From Gammaproteobacteria bacterium (GTDB taxonomy: Bacteria; Pseudomonadota; Gammaproteobacteria; Xanthomonadales; Xanthomonadaceae): a DNA stretch of 21,511 nt. The position numbers were made by a program, and so were the translations under genes. This document shows positions 1 to 7,357 of the stretch, piece after piece. The stretch's first letter is position 1; each line of letters opens with the position of its first letter. The DNA is taken from NCBI GenBank assembly GCA_030431185.1, contig JAUIJO010000014.1, positions 1 through 21,511 of the forward strand. The letters are read 5' to 3'. The notes beneath the pieces were generated by a model, which had not been told where the DNA came from, made no database searches, and saw only the letters and a program-made list of their open reading frames with translations.

Positions 1-1
1 C

Positions 2-376
2 GAGCTGCGCATCGAAGGCCACAGCGAGCTGGTGGTCGATGCCCCGGAAGCGGCGGTGTCGGTCGCCCTGGGCAACCTGATCGGCAACGCGGTCAAGTAC
101 ACCAAGAGCGGCGAGGTGATCGTGCGCCTGCTGCCGGACTCGGTCGAAGTGATCGATTCCGGCCCGGGCCTGAGCGCCGAGGACGCGGCCAAGCTGTTCG
201 AGCGCGGCTACCGCGGCACGCATGCGGGCCATTCGCAGGGCGGCGGCATCGGCCTGTCGATCGTCCGGCGCCTGTGTGACCTCTACGGCTGGACGGTCCG
301 GGTCACGCCCGGCGAGACGCGCGGGGTGGTGGCCACCATGTCCTTCGCGCCCGCCGGGGAGACGCCCCTGGGCTGA
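2..376 (+). CDS. Sensor histidine kinase, C-terminal ATPase domain (5' truncated)
   Basis: The left window edge cuts this gene; frame 2 is open from the first codon to a TGA at 374-376, giving about 124 residues. What remains is a GHKL/HATPase_c domain. The N box reads NLIGNAVKYT, the G1 box DSGPGL, the F box LFERGYRG and the G2 box GGGIGLSIV, in the family order and spacing. These motifs bind ATP-Mg for autophosphorylation of a histidine that lies outside the window. The substrate, the sensor domain and the partner response regulator cannot be seen, although the regulator gene is probably just upstream. The C-terminus after the ATPase fold is only a few residues long, so no receiver domain is fused at this end. 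Family assignment is firm; the signal sensed is unknown. Confidence 0.93.
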   Translation, partial: ELRIEGHSELVVDAPEAAVSVALGNLIGNAVKYTKSGEVIVRLLPDSVEVIDSGPGLSAEDAAKLFERGYRGTHAGHSQGGGIGLSIVRRLCDLYGWTVRVTPGETRGVVATMSFAPAGETPLG

Positions 377-533
377 TCCGGGCGGGACTTCGCTTCGTGC
401 CCGTCCGGCGCCCCCGGTCGGATGCTCGCATGGCGGGATCCCGGCGAAGGCGGGTCCCCGGTACCGGGCGCGTTTCCCGCCCGGCGTCGCCTCGTCGCGA
501 GCCCGCCAGCTTGGCTCGCGCCCAGGGTCCGGC

Positions 534-1490
534 TCAGCCCTTCAACGGCTCCAGCCAGCCATGCGTGTCCTTCGTGCGGCCATCGAACAGCCCGAAGAAC
601 AGGTCCTGGATGCGCTGCGTCACCGGACCGGGGCGTCCCGCCCCGACCTGGCGGCCGTCGACCGAGCGGATCGGGGTGATCTCGGCGGCGGTGCCGCACA
701 TGAACAACTCGTCGCACAGGTACAGGTACTCGCGCGGCAGGTCGCGCTCGACCACTTCGATGCCGTTCTCGCGGGCCAGGGTGATGATGGTGTTGCGGGT
801 GATGCCGTTGAGCAGGGCGGCGCTGACCGGCGTGGTGTGCAGCGCACCGTCGAAGACCAGGAAGAGGTTCTCGCCCGCGCCTTCGCTGAGCAGGCCCGTC
901 GACGCCAGCGCGATGCCTTCCCCGAAGCCCAGGCGCCGCGCTTCGCGGGCGATCAGCTGGCCGGACAGGTAGTTGCCGCCGGCCTTGGCACCCGCCGGGA
1001 TGGTGTTGGGGGCGAAGCGCTGCCAGCTCGACACGCACGCGTCGATGCCGGTCTCGAGCGCGGCTTCGCCCAGGTAGGGCCCCATGAACCACGTCGCCAC
1101 CGACATTTCGATCGGGGTGTCGGCCGACAGGCCGAAGCCGCCCAGGCCGCGCCACGCGAACGGCCGCAGGTAGGCACGGGTCAGGCCGTTCCGGGCGATG
1201 ACCTCGTGGCAGGCGGCGTTGAGCGTATCCAGATCGTAGGGCAGCGCCATGTCGTAGATGCGCGCCGACGCGTACAGGCGACGGTTGTGGTCGCCCAGCC
1301 GGAAGATCGCCGGCCCGTCGGGCGTTTCGTAGCAACGGATGCCTTCGAACACCGACGACCCATAGTGCAGGCCATGGGACATGACGTGCGTGGTCGCGTC
1401 CTGCCAGCGCTTGATGCTGCCGTTGTGCCAGATCCAGTCGGGGTACTGCTGCATCGCCGGGTTCCCATGAGGTGGAGTAAAGACGCCCAT
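534..1490 (-). CDS. ilvE: Branched-chain amino acid aminotransferase
   Basis: This PLP-dependent fold-type IV transaminase makes the last step of leucine, isoleucine and valine synthesis, moving the amino group from glutamate to the 2-oxo acids in the cytoplasm. The 318-residue product matches E. coli IlvE in length and along its whole sequence. Visible landmarks are GLHYGSSVFEGIR near residue 40, the Schiff-base lysine in NTIPAGAKAGGNYL (K169 here), SEGAGENLF, and GTAAEITPIRSVDG near the C-terminus. The start is uncertain: the ATG at 1490 has an AGGG about 7 bases upstream, while the ATG at 1454 (MQQYPDW) would give 306 residues, close to the family start, with a weaker ribosome site. The gene begins 37 bases after the DUF4124 gene stop, which suggests co-transcription from metF. 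The call of ilvE rather than a D-amino acid transaminase rests on strong similarity to the IlvE group. Confidence 0.95.
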   Translation of the reverse strand: MGVFTPPHGNPAMQQYPDWIWHNGSIKRWQDATTHVMSHGLHYGSSVFEGIRCYETPDGPAIFRLGDHNRRLYASARIYDMALPYDLDTLNAACHEVIARNGLTRAYLRPFAWRGLGGFGLSADTPIEMSVATWFMGPYLGEAALETGIDACVSSWQRFAPNTIPAGAKAGGNYLSGQLIAREARRLGFGEGIALASTGLLSEGAGENLFLVFDGALHTTPVSAALLNGITRNTIITLARENGIEVVERDLPREYLYLCDELFMCGTAAEITPIRSVDGRQVGAGRPGPVTQRIQDLFFGLFDGRTKDTHGWLEPLKG

Positions 1491-1527
1491 TTTGCCCTGT
1501 CTCGCGGCCCGGCGCCCACCGGGAGCC

Positions 1528-2319
1528 TCAGTTCCGTATCCACCAGCAGCCGAAGTGGCGGGTCAGGCCGAAGACGGTGCTGGTCGGGGTCACGCCGTCG
1601 GTCAGGGTCTGCACCACCTTGATGCCGACCGGCCGTTGCGGCGGTGGGGCCGGCGCGGGTGGCAGCGTCGTGGGCACTGGCGCCCCGATCCGGCCGCTCC
1701 CGGCATCGGTCGCGGCGTGGGACGCCGGCTTCGCCGGTTCGGGCGGCCCGGCATAGCGACGCGCGAGCGTTTCCACGTAGGGGTCGTCATCGCCTGCGTC
1801 GCCCGGCCGCGGCGACGGCGACAGCGACGGCGATGCCGCGCCCGTCCGGAGCGCTGCGGCGTCGGTGGACGGGGGCGGGGTGGGCGGGTCCGGGGGCGCG
1901 GGCATCACCGGCACGATGTCCACCAGCGGCCGGCCGACCATCCGGTCGAGCCGTTCGATGGCGGCATAGGCGTTGCTGGAGGACATCCCGGTCCAGTGGT
2001 ACAGGCCGGCCAGCCGGTTCGCGTCGCCGGCATCGAAGGCCATCGACATCTCGAACATCAGGTCCTGCACCGATCCCATGCAGCGCATGCGACCGGCAAC
2101 CCCCGCACGATGGCGCCGTCCCTCGGGGAGGCTCGCGGTGGCGCCCTGCGACGCGCACGACCGGTCGGTGAAGATCGTGGTGCCATCGGCGGCGTTGCAG
2201 CGGTGGACCTGGGCCGACGCGGGCGCCGCCCACGGGATCGTCAACGCGCACGCGCAGAGGGCGGCGATCAATGGGGCGCGCGTGGCGGGGGCGCGACGAT
2301 AACGGGACAGGGAAGGCAC
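1528..2319 (-). CDS. Secreted DUF4124-type protein with a proline-rich linker
   Basis: The 263-residue product begins with a signal peptide: an arginine-rich N-region, a hydrophobic stretch (LIAALCACALTIPWAA) and a probable cut after ASA. The mature N-terminus carries the DUF4124 pattern of two cysteines around a short beta hairpin (VHRCNAADGTTIFTDRSC). A middle segment (about residues 75-135) mentions MRCMGS and a predicted helical region. A long Pro/Ala/Ser low-complexity linker follows (about 138-225), and a short aromatic tail ends in HFGCWWIRN. DUF4124 proteins are periplasmic and have no known activity. The start is a GTG with no clear Shine-Dalgarno sequence, chosen because it gives an intact signal peptide. 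The gene lies 55 bases behind metF and 37 bases ahead of ilvE, in the same orientation. A role in amino acid synthesis is not implied by the sequence. Confidence 0.8.
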   Translation of the reverse strand: MPSLSRYRRAPATRAPLIAALCACALTIPWAAPASAQVHRCNAADGTTIFTDRSCASQGATASLPEGRRHRAGVAGRMRCMGSVQDLMFEMSMAFDAGDANRLAGLYHWTGMSSSNAYAAIERLDRMVGRPLVDIVPVMPAPPDPPTPPPSTDAAALRTGAASPSLSPSPRPGDAGDDDPYVETLARRYAGPPEPAKPASHAATDAGSGRIGAPVPTTLPPAPAPPPQRPVGIKVVQTLTDGVTPTSTVFGLTRHFGCWWIRN

Positions 2320-2374
2320 GCGGGAAGGGTACCGCCGCTCCCCGGCGACGCACAGTGAAGGGAGGACCCGCGGT

Positions 2375-3232
2375 TCAGCCTTCCGCGGTCGCCCAGCCCA
2401 GGCGCTCGATCACCCCCAGCGAGGGCTTGGCGAGATTGAGGGTGTAGAAATGAAGCGAAGGCGCGCCGCCGTCGATCAGGCGCCGGCACAGGTCGGCGAC
2501 CACCTCGGCCCCGAACGCACGCACGCTCGCGGCGTCGTCGCCGTACGCGAGCATGCGCTGCACGATCCAGCGCGGGATCTCGGCGCCGCACATGTCGGAG
2601 AAGCGGCGGATCTGGCTGAAGTTGGAGATCGGCATGATGCCCGGCACGATCGGAATCCCGACCCCGGACGCGCGCACGTCGTCCACGAAGCGGAAATAGG
2701 CATCGGCGTTGTAGAAATACTGGGTGATGGCGCCATCGGCACCGGCCTCGACCTTGCGCTTGAAGTGCGCGATGTCGGCATGCGCGTCGCGCGCCTGGGG
2801 GTGCATCTCCGGGTAGGCCGCGACCTCGACGTGGAAATGGTCGCCGTGCGCATCGCGTATGAAGGCCACCAGGTCGGACGCGTAGCGGAAGTCCCCCGGA
2901 TGTCCCATCCCCGAGGGCAGGTCGCCGCGCAGCGCCACGATGCGGCGACACCCCATCTCCCTGTACCTGGCCAGCAGTTCGCCCAGTTCCGCGCGCGAGC
3001 CACCCACGCAGGACACGTGCGGCGCTGCGTCCAGTCCATGCGTGGCATTGAGGCGGGACACCGTCTCGGGGGTGTAGCTCAGCGTGGAGCCACCGGCGCC
3101 GAAGGTGCACGACACGTACTCGGGCGCCAGCGCCTTGAGCTTGCGCGTCGTGCGATCGAGCTGCGCGCGCTGTTCCTCGTTCTTGGGTGGATAGAACTCG
3201 AAACTGATGGGCGTGCGATTGGAAAGGCTCAT
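2375..3232 (-). CDS. metF: Methylenetetrahydrofolate reductase
   Basis: MetF is an FAD-dependent TIM-barrel enzyme that reduces 5,10-methylene-THF to 5-methyl-THF, the methyl donor for methionine synthase. The 285-residue product has SFEFYPP near residue 10, with the Glu that acts as general acid in E. coli MetF. It also has VALRGDLPSG near residue 100 (Asp touching FAD), AAYPEMHPQA, a RKVEAGADGAITQYFY segment, PGIMPISNF, and the C-terminal LHFYTLN motif. The frame stays open 75 codons further upstream, but the ATG at 3232 gives the normal MetF N-terminus, and the promoter at 3265-3294 lies inside that upstream extension. No strong Shine-Dalgarno sequence precedes this ATG. It heads a probable metF-DUF4124-ilvE unit and is divergent from the DUF3228 gene. 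Confidence 0.96.
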   Translation of the reverse strand: MSLSNRTPISFEFYPPKNEEQRAQLDRTTRKLKALAPEYVSCTFGAGGSTLSYTPETVSRLNATHGLDAAPHVSCVGGSRAELGELLARYREMGCRRIVALRGDLPSGMGHPGDFRYASDLVAFIRDAHGDHFHVEVAAYPEMHPQARDAHADIAHFKRKVEAGADGAITQYFYNADAYFRFVDDVRASGVGIPIVPGIMPISNFSQIRRFSDMCGAEIPRWIVQRMLAYGDDAASVRAFGAEVVADLCRRLIDGGAPSLHFYTLNLAKPSLGVIERLGWATAEG

Positions 3233-3264
3233 CGGGACGGACACTCGGCCGGTGGAATCCGGGG

Positions 3265-3294
3265 ATTCTATCTTTTCATCGCGATAGATGTAAA
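3265..3294 (-). promoter_or_regulatory. Probable sigma-70 promoter of metF
   Basis: On the minus strand a -35 TTTACA (3289-3294) stands 18 bases from a -10 TAGAAT (3265-3270); each differs from consensus at one position. Transcription would start near 3257, about 25 bases before the chosen metF ATG. The tract is clearly more A+T-rich than its surroundings. Confidence 0.65.
3267..3288. promoter_or_regulatory. Inverted repeat in the metF promoter spacer (candidate operator)
   Basis: The arms TCTATC and GATAGA are perfect inverted repeats separated by 10 bases. They fill the space between the -35 and -10 boxes of metF and overlap the -10, the usual place for a repressor site. The core TATC-N10-GATA recurs with identical spacing upstream of metK. 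The regulator is not identified; an ArsR-family SAH sensor (SahR type) is one candidate for methionine-cycle genes, which is inference only. Confidence 0.5.
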
Positions 3295-3350
3295 TAGTAG
3301 TCCGGACGGCCGCGGGATACCCTGAGGCCCCGCGCCTGCCTTGCCCGACC

Positions 3351-3905
3351 ATGTCGATCCGCCTCACGCCTTTCGCCCGTACCCGGCTGTTCCCGCGCGA
3401 ACCGCGCGCCAACACCATCCGCGACTGCAGTCCCGCGCAGTTCGAGCAGCGCCTCAACGACGAGCCGCCGCTGCGCGTGCTCGACGGCTACGCCCCGTTC
3501 TGCAGGTTGCACGTGCATCGCAACTGGACCTCGACCCGCTGCCTGACCGTCCCGGTCACCGACGCCAACCGCCATCTGCTGCGCTCGGCCTACGAGGCCC
3601 GCTCGCGCCGGGAACTGCCGGTGCTGGTGCGCTGGTTCGAGGGCGTCGACCCGCCCGTGGCGGACTATCTGGTGGTGATCCTCTACAGCGCCGGGCAACT
3701 GGAGGAAGAGGGCAATCCCATCGACCGCGAGTGGGGCGTCGTCGGCTGCCTCTACACCGCCACGCCCGAGGAGATCCCCATGGCCCCGATCACGATGATG
3801 CGCAATGCCCTGGGCGTCGACGAGGGCGGCTCGGGCGTGCCCATCGACCGGGAGGCCTACCGCCGCAGCGTCGAATTCTGGGAGGCCAACGCGAACTGGC
3901 GGTAA
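3351..3905 (+). CDS. DUF3228 family protein
   Basis: The 184-residue soluble protein matches my recollection of the DUF3228 family, a group of uncharacterised bacterial proteins of about this length. Typical stretches are the N-terminal FARTRLFPRE, the DGYAPFCRLHVH segment near residue 45, WGVVGCLYTATPEEIPMAPITMMRNALG near residue 127, and the end EFWEANANWR. It has no signal peptide or membrane segment. The DGYAPFC and HVHRNW residues (Cys, His, His) could bind a metal, but that is a guess. The ATG at 3351 has no obvious Shine-Dalgarno sequence; it is kept because conserved sequence begins within a few residues. The gene is divergent from metF with a 118-base shared upstream region, so the metF dyad could affect it too. 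Its function is unknown. Confidence 0.82.
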   Translation: MSIRLTPFARTRLFPREPRANTIRDCSPAQFEQRLNDEPPLRVLDGYAPFCRLHVHRNWTSTRCLTVPVTDANRHLLRSAYEARSRRELPVLVRWFEGVDPPVADYLVVILYSAGQLEEEGNPIDREWGVVGCLYTATPEEIPMAPITMMRNALGVDEGGSGVPIDREAYRRSVEFWEANANWR

Positions 3906-4017
3906 GCGGGCCGGCGGCAGGCGCGCAGGCAGGGGCGGCCGGGGCCCGTCGCGTCGATCACGGGACCCGTGGATCGTCGTCTGGTGGAAGCGATGCGATC
4001 GCGAACCGGAGCCCGCC

Positions 4018-4686
4018 ATGACGCACCCCGCGACCCCCACGGGGCCGACCATCACCGCCTTCGAAACGTCGCCGGACCGTGGCCAGGGACTGGCGCGCGA
4101 CATGCGCGTGCGCTGGGCCCTCGAGGAGCTCGGCCAGGCCTATCAGGTCCGCCTGCTGTCGTTCCGGGAAATGAAGGCACCCGCGCACCTCGCGCTGCAC
4201 CCGTTCGGCCAGATCCCGACCTATGAGGAGGGCGATCTCGTCCTCTTCGAGACAGGCGCGATCGTGCTCCACCTCGCCGAACGCCACCCGGGCCTCCTGC
4301 CTCTCGGGGCGCCCGCCCGTGCACGCGCGATCGCGTGGATGTTCGCCGCGCTCAACACCATCGAACCGCCGATCCTGGAACTGGTGACCGCGAGACTGCT
4401 GGAGGCCGACCGGCCCTGGAGCGCGGCGCGCCTGCCGCTCGTGGAGGCGCGGATCCACGACCGCCTGCGGCCGCTCGCCGTCCGCCTCGGCGATGCCGAC
4501 TGGCTCGACGGCGATTTCAGCGTCGGCGACCTGATGATGGCGTCGGTACTGCTCAGGCTGAGGGCATCGGGCCTGCTCGACGCGCACCCGATCCTGTCCC
4601 GCTACGTTACCCGTGCCGAAACCCGCCCGGCCTACCGGCGGGCATTCGATGCCCAGCTGGCCGTCTTCAGGGCAGCGCCTCGATGA
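4018..4686 (+). CDS. Glutathione S-transferase family protein
   Basis: The 222-residue product has the two-domain GST layout. An N-terminal thioredoxin-like half (to about residue 85) contains HPFGQIPTYEEGDLVLFETGAIVLHLAERHPG, with the cis-Pro of the glutathione site (QIP) and the ETGAI motif that holds the glutamyl end of glutathione. The all-helical C-terminal half contains DWLDGDFSVGDLMMASVLLRL, the N-capping box typical of GSTs. The probable catalytic or activating residue lies in the SPDRGQGLARDMRVRWAL region, where no Tyr or Cys is obvious, so conjugating activity is not assured. The ATG at 4018 has a GGAG about 8 bases upstream and is preferred to the longer open frame. It follows the DUF3228 gene after 112 bases. 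The physiological substrate is unknown. Confidence 0.92.
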   Translation: MTHPATPTGPTITAFETSPDRGQGLARDMRVRWALEELGQAYQVRLLSFREMKAPAHLALHPFGQIPTYEEGDLVLFETGAIVLHLAERHPGLLPLGAPARARAIAWMFAALNTIEPPILELVTARLLEADRPWSAARLPLVEARIHDRLRPLAVRLGDADWLDGDFSVGDLMMASVLLRLRASGLLDAHPILSRYVTRAETRPAYRRAFDAQLAVFRAAPR

Positions 4687-4790
4687 TGTCCCGGGTCCGT
4701 GTCGCGTATCGCACGACGGACCGCATCGACGAAGGACGATGGGCAACGTGCAACGTGCGATGGGCGCGACGCCCGGTCTCCCGGAACGGA

Positions 4791-4814
4791 AACGGGCGCC
4801 GCGAGGCGCCCGTT
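4791..4814 (-). terminator. Terminator hairpin downstream of ahcY
   Basis: A perfect 10-bp stem (AACGGGCGCC / GGCGCCCGTT) with a 4-base loop lies about 30 bases past the ahcY stop. On the minus strand the hairpin runs into a pyrimidine-rich tail beginning TCCGTTCC, so the U tract is weak. A second imperfect dyad at 4695-4721 (arms GTCCGT/ACGGAC), just after the GST stop, lacks a T run. Confidence 0.7.
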
Positions 4815-4843
4815 CCGACATGCCGTTGGCGATGCGCGCCGCC

Positions 4844-6304
4844 TCAGTAGCGGTAGTGCTCGGGCTTGTACGGGCCTTCCACCGGCACGCCGATGTAGTC
4901 GGCCTGTTCCTTGCTGAGCGTGGTCAGCTTGACGCCGATCTTCTCCAGGTGCAGGCGGGCGACCTCTTCGTCGAGTTTCTTCGGCAGCAGGTACACCTTG
5001 TTCTCGTACTCGTCCTTCTTCGCCCACAGGTCGATCTGGGCGAGCGTCTGGTTGGCGAAGGAGTTGGACATCACGAAGCTCGGGTGGCCGGTCGCGCAAC
5101 CGAGGTTGACCAGGCGGCCTTCGGCCAGCAGGAAGATCGAGTTGCCCGTCTTGAAGGTGAACTTGTCGACCTGGGGCTTGATGTTGGTGCGCTCCACGCC
5201 GTCCAGCGCATACAGGGCATCGACCTGGATCTCGTTGTCGAAGTGGCCGATGTTGCAGACGATCGCCTGGTCCTTCATCGCCTGCATGTGCTCGACGGTG
5301 ATGATGTCCTTGTTGCCGGTGGTGGTGACGTAGATGTCGCCCCGGCCCAGGGTGCTCTCCAGGGTGTTGACCTCGAAGCCTTCCATCGACGCCTGCAGGG
5401 CGCAGATCGGGTCGATCTCGGTGACCACGACGCGGGCGCCGTAGGCGCGCAGCGAATGCGCCGACCCCTTGCCGACGTCGCCATAGCCGCAGACCACCGC
5501 GACCTTGCCGGCGAGCATCACGTCCATCGCGCGCTTGAGACCATCGGCCAGCGACTCGCGGCAGCCGTACAGGTTGTCGAACTTGGACTTGGTGACCGAG
5601 TCGTTGACGTTGATCGCCGGGACCAGCAGCTTGCCGTCCTGGGCCAGCTGGTAGAGGCGGTGCACGCCGGTGGTGGTTTCCTCCGAGACGCCCTTCCAGT
5701 TGCGGGCCACGGTGGCCCAGAAGCCCGGACGCTCGCTGGCGACGCGCTTGAGCAGGTTCTTGATGACCTGCTCTTCGTGCGAGGCGGCCTTTTCGTCGAC
5801 CCACTTGGAGCCGTTCTCAAGCTCGAGGCCCTTGTGGATCAGCAGGGTGACGTCGCCGCCGTCGTCGACGACCAGCTGCGGGCCGAGGAAGCCGCCCTTG
5901 CCGTCCGGGAAGCTGAGCGCCTCCAGCGTGCAGTCCCAGTATTCCTCCAGGCTCTCGCCCTTCCAGGCGAACACCGGGGTGCCGGTGGCGGCGATCGCGG
6001 CCGCGGCGTGGTCCTGCGTGCTGAAGATGTTGCACGAGGCCCAGCGCACGTCCGCGCCGATGTCCTTGAGCGTCTCGATCAGCACGGCGGTCTGGATGGT
6101 CATGTGCAGCGAGCCGGTCACGCGCACGCCCTCGAGCGGTGCTTCGGCGGCATGCTTGCGGCGGATCGACATCAGGCCGGGCATCTCGTGCTCGGCGATG
6201 TCGATCTCCTTGCGGCCCCAGTCGGCCAGCGAGATGTCGGCGACCTTGTAGTCGCCATCCTGGGAGAATTGCCTGGTGGAAGCGGGCTTGGCTACAGCGT
6301 TCAT
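4844..6304 (-). CDS. ahcY: Adenosylhomocysteinase (SAH hydrolase)
   Basis: AhcY splits S-adenosylhomocysteine reversibly to adenosine and homocysteine, removing the product inhibitor of methyltransferases. It is a cytoplasmic tetramer holding NAD. The 486-residue product has an N-terminal substrate half with SLHMTIQTAVLIETL and ASCNIFSTQDHAAAA, the active-site segment INVNDSVTKSKFDNLYG (Lys and Asp), and the Rossmann motif VVCGYGDVGKGSA. NIGHFDNEI and the family C-terminal tail ending KPEHYRY follow. It is longer than the human enzyme because it carries the insertion usual in many bacterial forms (about residues 150-190). The ATG at 6304 has GGAG about 8 bases upstream. An SAH riboswitch lies in its leader and a hairpin terminator follows it, so it is probably transcribed alone. 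Confidence 0.98.
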   Translation of the reverse strand: MNAVAKPASTRQFSQDGDYKVADISLADWGRKEIDIAEHEMPGLMSIRRKHAAEAPLEGVRVTGSLHMTIQTAVLIETLKDIGADVRWASCNIFSTQDHAAAAIAATGTPVFAWKGESLEEYWDCTLEALSFPDGKGGFLGPQLVVDDGGDVTLLIHKGLELENGSKWVDEKAASHEEQVIKNLLKRVASERPGFWATVARNWKGVSEETTTGVHRLYQLAQDGKLLVPAINVNDSVTKSKFDNLYGCRESLADGLKRAMDVMLAGKVAVVCGYGDVGKGSAHSLRAYGARVVVTEIDPICALQASMEGFEVNTLESTLGRGDIYVTTTGNKDIITVEHMQAMKDQAIVCNIGHFDNEIQVDALYALDGVERTNIKPQVDKFTFKTGNSIFLLAEGRLVNLGCATGHPSFVMSNSFANQTLAQIDLWAKKDEYENKVYLLPKKLDEEVARLHLEKIGVKLTTLSKEQADYIGVPVEGPYKPEHYRY

Positions 6305-6370
6305 GCTTGACTCCGGTTCTGTGCGCCCCGCCGGCGCGTCGACCGGAGCGGGGGCGTGGGTTCGCAGACC

Positions 6371-6462
6371 GGGCGCCGTTGGTGCGTGTTGAACCCTGCC
6401 GAGCCTGGCCGCCAGTCGGCCGTCCCGTGGGGACGGCGCATGCGGTCGCAGCGCCCCTCGGC
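6371..6462 (-). ncRNA. SAH riboswitch in the ahcY leader
   Basis: On the minus strand the element starts GCCGAGGGGCGCTGCGACC (6444-6462), and the matching 3' side reads GGCCAGGCTCGGC (6398-6410), followed by CAACGGCGCCC (6371-6381). GCCGAG pairs with CTCGGC to form P1, and GGGCGC (6451-6456) pairs with GCGCCC (6371-6376) to form the pseudoknot. Between them is a variable GC hairpin (near 6420-6437). Both strands and their order match the SAH riboswitch class known upstream of ahcY in proteobacteria, which raises expression when SAH accumulates. The remaining leader to the ATG is about 65 bases. I could not run a covariance model. Confidence 0.92.
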
Positions 6463-6475
6463 GGGGCAGGCGGGT

Positions 6476-6481
6476 ATTCTA
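6476..6481 (-). promoter_or_regulatory. -10 box of the ahcY promoter
   Basis: TAGAAT on the minus strand lies 13 bases upstream of the riboswitch P1 stem, the distance expected if transcription begins just before the aptamer. No good -35 hexamer is seen at 16-18 bases. It is identical to the metF -10 hexamer. Confidence 0.5.
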
Positions 6482-6522
6482 CCGCGAGTCGCGCCCACGG
6501 GTGCCGTGGACCGGCCCCATGT

Positions 6523-7269
6523 TCAGCTGCCGCAGTCGTCCATCCAGGGGGCCGGCTGCAGTGCGTTCAGCGCGATGCGCAGCGCATCGTTCCACTGCCT
6601 CTGGAGCGTGAGCAGGTACGGGTCGGTTTCCTCGAGGCGGCGTTGGATGCCGCCGTCCAGGCCGTCGCGACGGTAGAGCAGCAGGTCCAGTGGCGGTCCG
6701 ACGGACAGGTTGGAACGCATGGTCGAGTCCATCGAGACCAGTGCGCACTTGCTGGCTTCGTGCAGCGACGTGCCCGCCTGGATGACGCGGTCGATGATCG
6801 GTTTCCCGAACCGGGTCTCGCCGGTCTGGAAGTAGGGCGTCTCCGCGGTGCTCTCGATGTAATTGCCTTCCGAATACACCAGGAACAGGCGCGGGGCCTC
6901 GCCGGCGATCTGCCCGCCCACGATGAAACTCCCGGTGGGGTCGATGTCGCGGGCGCGCAGGTAGGCGTCGTCGCGGGCGCGGATCTCGCGCATGCAGTCG
7001 CCGATCAGTTGCGCCACGTCCGCCATGGACCGCGCGTTGTGCAGGCCGGGGCGGTCGGGTTCGTGCCGGGCGCGCTGCTCGAGCATGTTGAGCACGTTCT
7101 GGGTCAGCGACAGGTTGCCCGCCGACAGCGTCACCAGCAGGCGCTCGCCCGGGACCTCGAAGGTGCGCATCTTGCCCGCGCTGCGCAGGTCGTCGACGCC
7201 GGCGTTGGTCCGCGAATCGGACAGGAACACCAGTCCTTCGTCCAGGTTCATTCCAATGCAGTAGGTCAT
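6523..7269 (-). CDS. anbu: Anbu, proteasome-like peptidase
   Basis: The 248-residue product is the proteasome-type protease Anbu (ancestral beta subunit, COG3484), an Ntn hydrolase related to HslV and proteasome beta subunits. It starts MTYCIGM, so removing Met exposes the catalytic Thr. The usual LSDSRTNAGVDDL stretch comes next, then a KMRTFEV lysine region, VTLSAGNLS, PTGSFIVGGQI, FLVYSEGNYI, and a C-terminal half with SVGPPLDLLLYRRD. Anbu forms cytoplasmic open rings in studied species; its natural substrate is not settled. The start at 7269 is fixed by the catalytic Thr, although no Shine-Dalgarno sequence precedes it. It follows the alpha-E gene after 88 bases. Genes for alpha-E and ATP-grasp proteins are its usual partners, but the usual transglutaminase-like gene is absent here. 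Confidence 0.93.
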   Translation of the reverse strand: MTYCIGMNLDEGLVFLSDSRTNAGVDDLRSAGKMRTFEVPGERLLVTLSAGNLSLTQNVLNMLEQRARHEPDRPGLHNARSMADVAQLIGDCMREIRARDDAYLRARDIDPTGSFIVGGQIAGEAPRLFLVYSEGNYIESTAETPYFQTGETRFGKPIIDRVIQAGTSLHEASKCALVSMDSTMRSNLSVGPPLDLLLYRRDGLDGGIQRRLEETDPYLLTLQRQWNDALRIALNALQPAPWMDDCGS

Positions 7270-7357
7270 GGGTGCGGCGTCGGGTGGGCGGGAGTGGGGC
7301 TGGCGGGAATGTGGCTGGCGCCATTGTGCCGCGTCGGCAGGGCCGGGAGCACGCCGC

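Noticed and set aside
377..533. GC-rich short dyads between the kinase gene and ilvE
   Set aside because: The 157-base convergent gap has several short GC palindromes but no clear stem with a T run and no known repeat family.
3233..3457. A 75-codon N-terminal extension of metF
   Set aside because: It would include the promoter and dyad, crosses into the divergent DUF3228 gene, and is unlike any MetF N-terminus.
4613..6310. A 565-codon plus-strand open frame opposite ahcY
   Set aside because: It is the antisense of ahcY and contains its complement codon pattern only; no ribosome site or domain.
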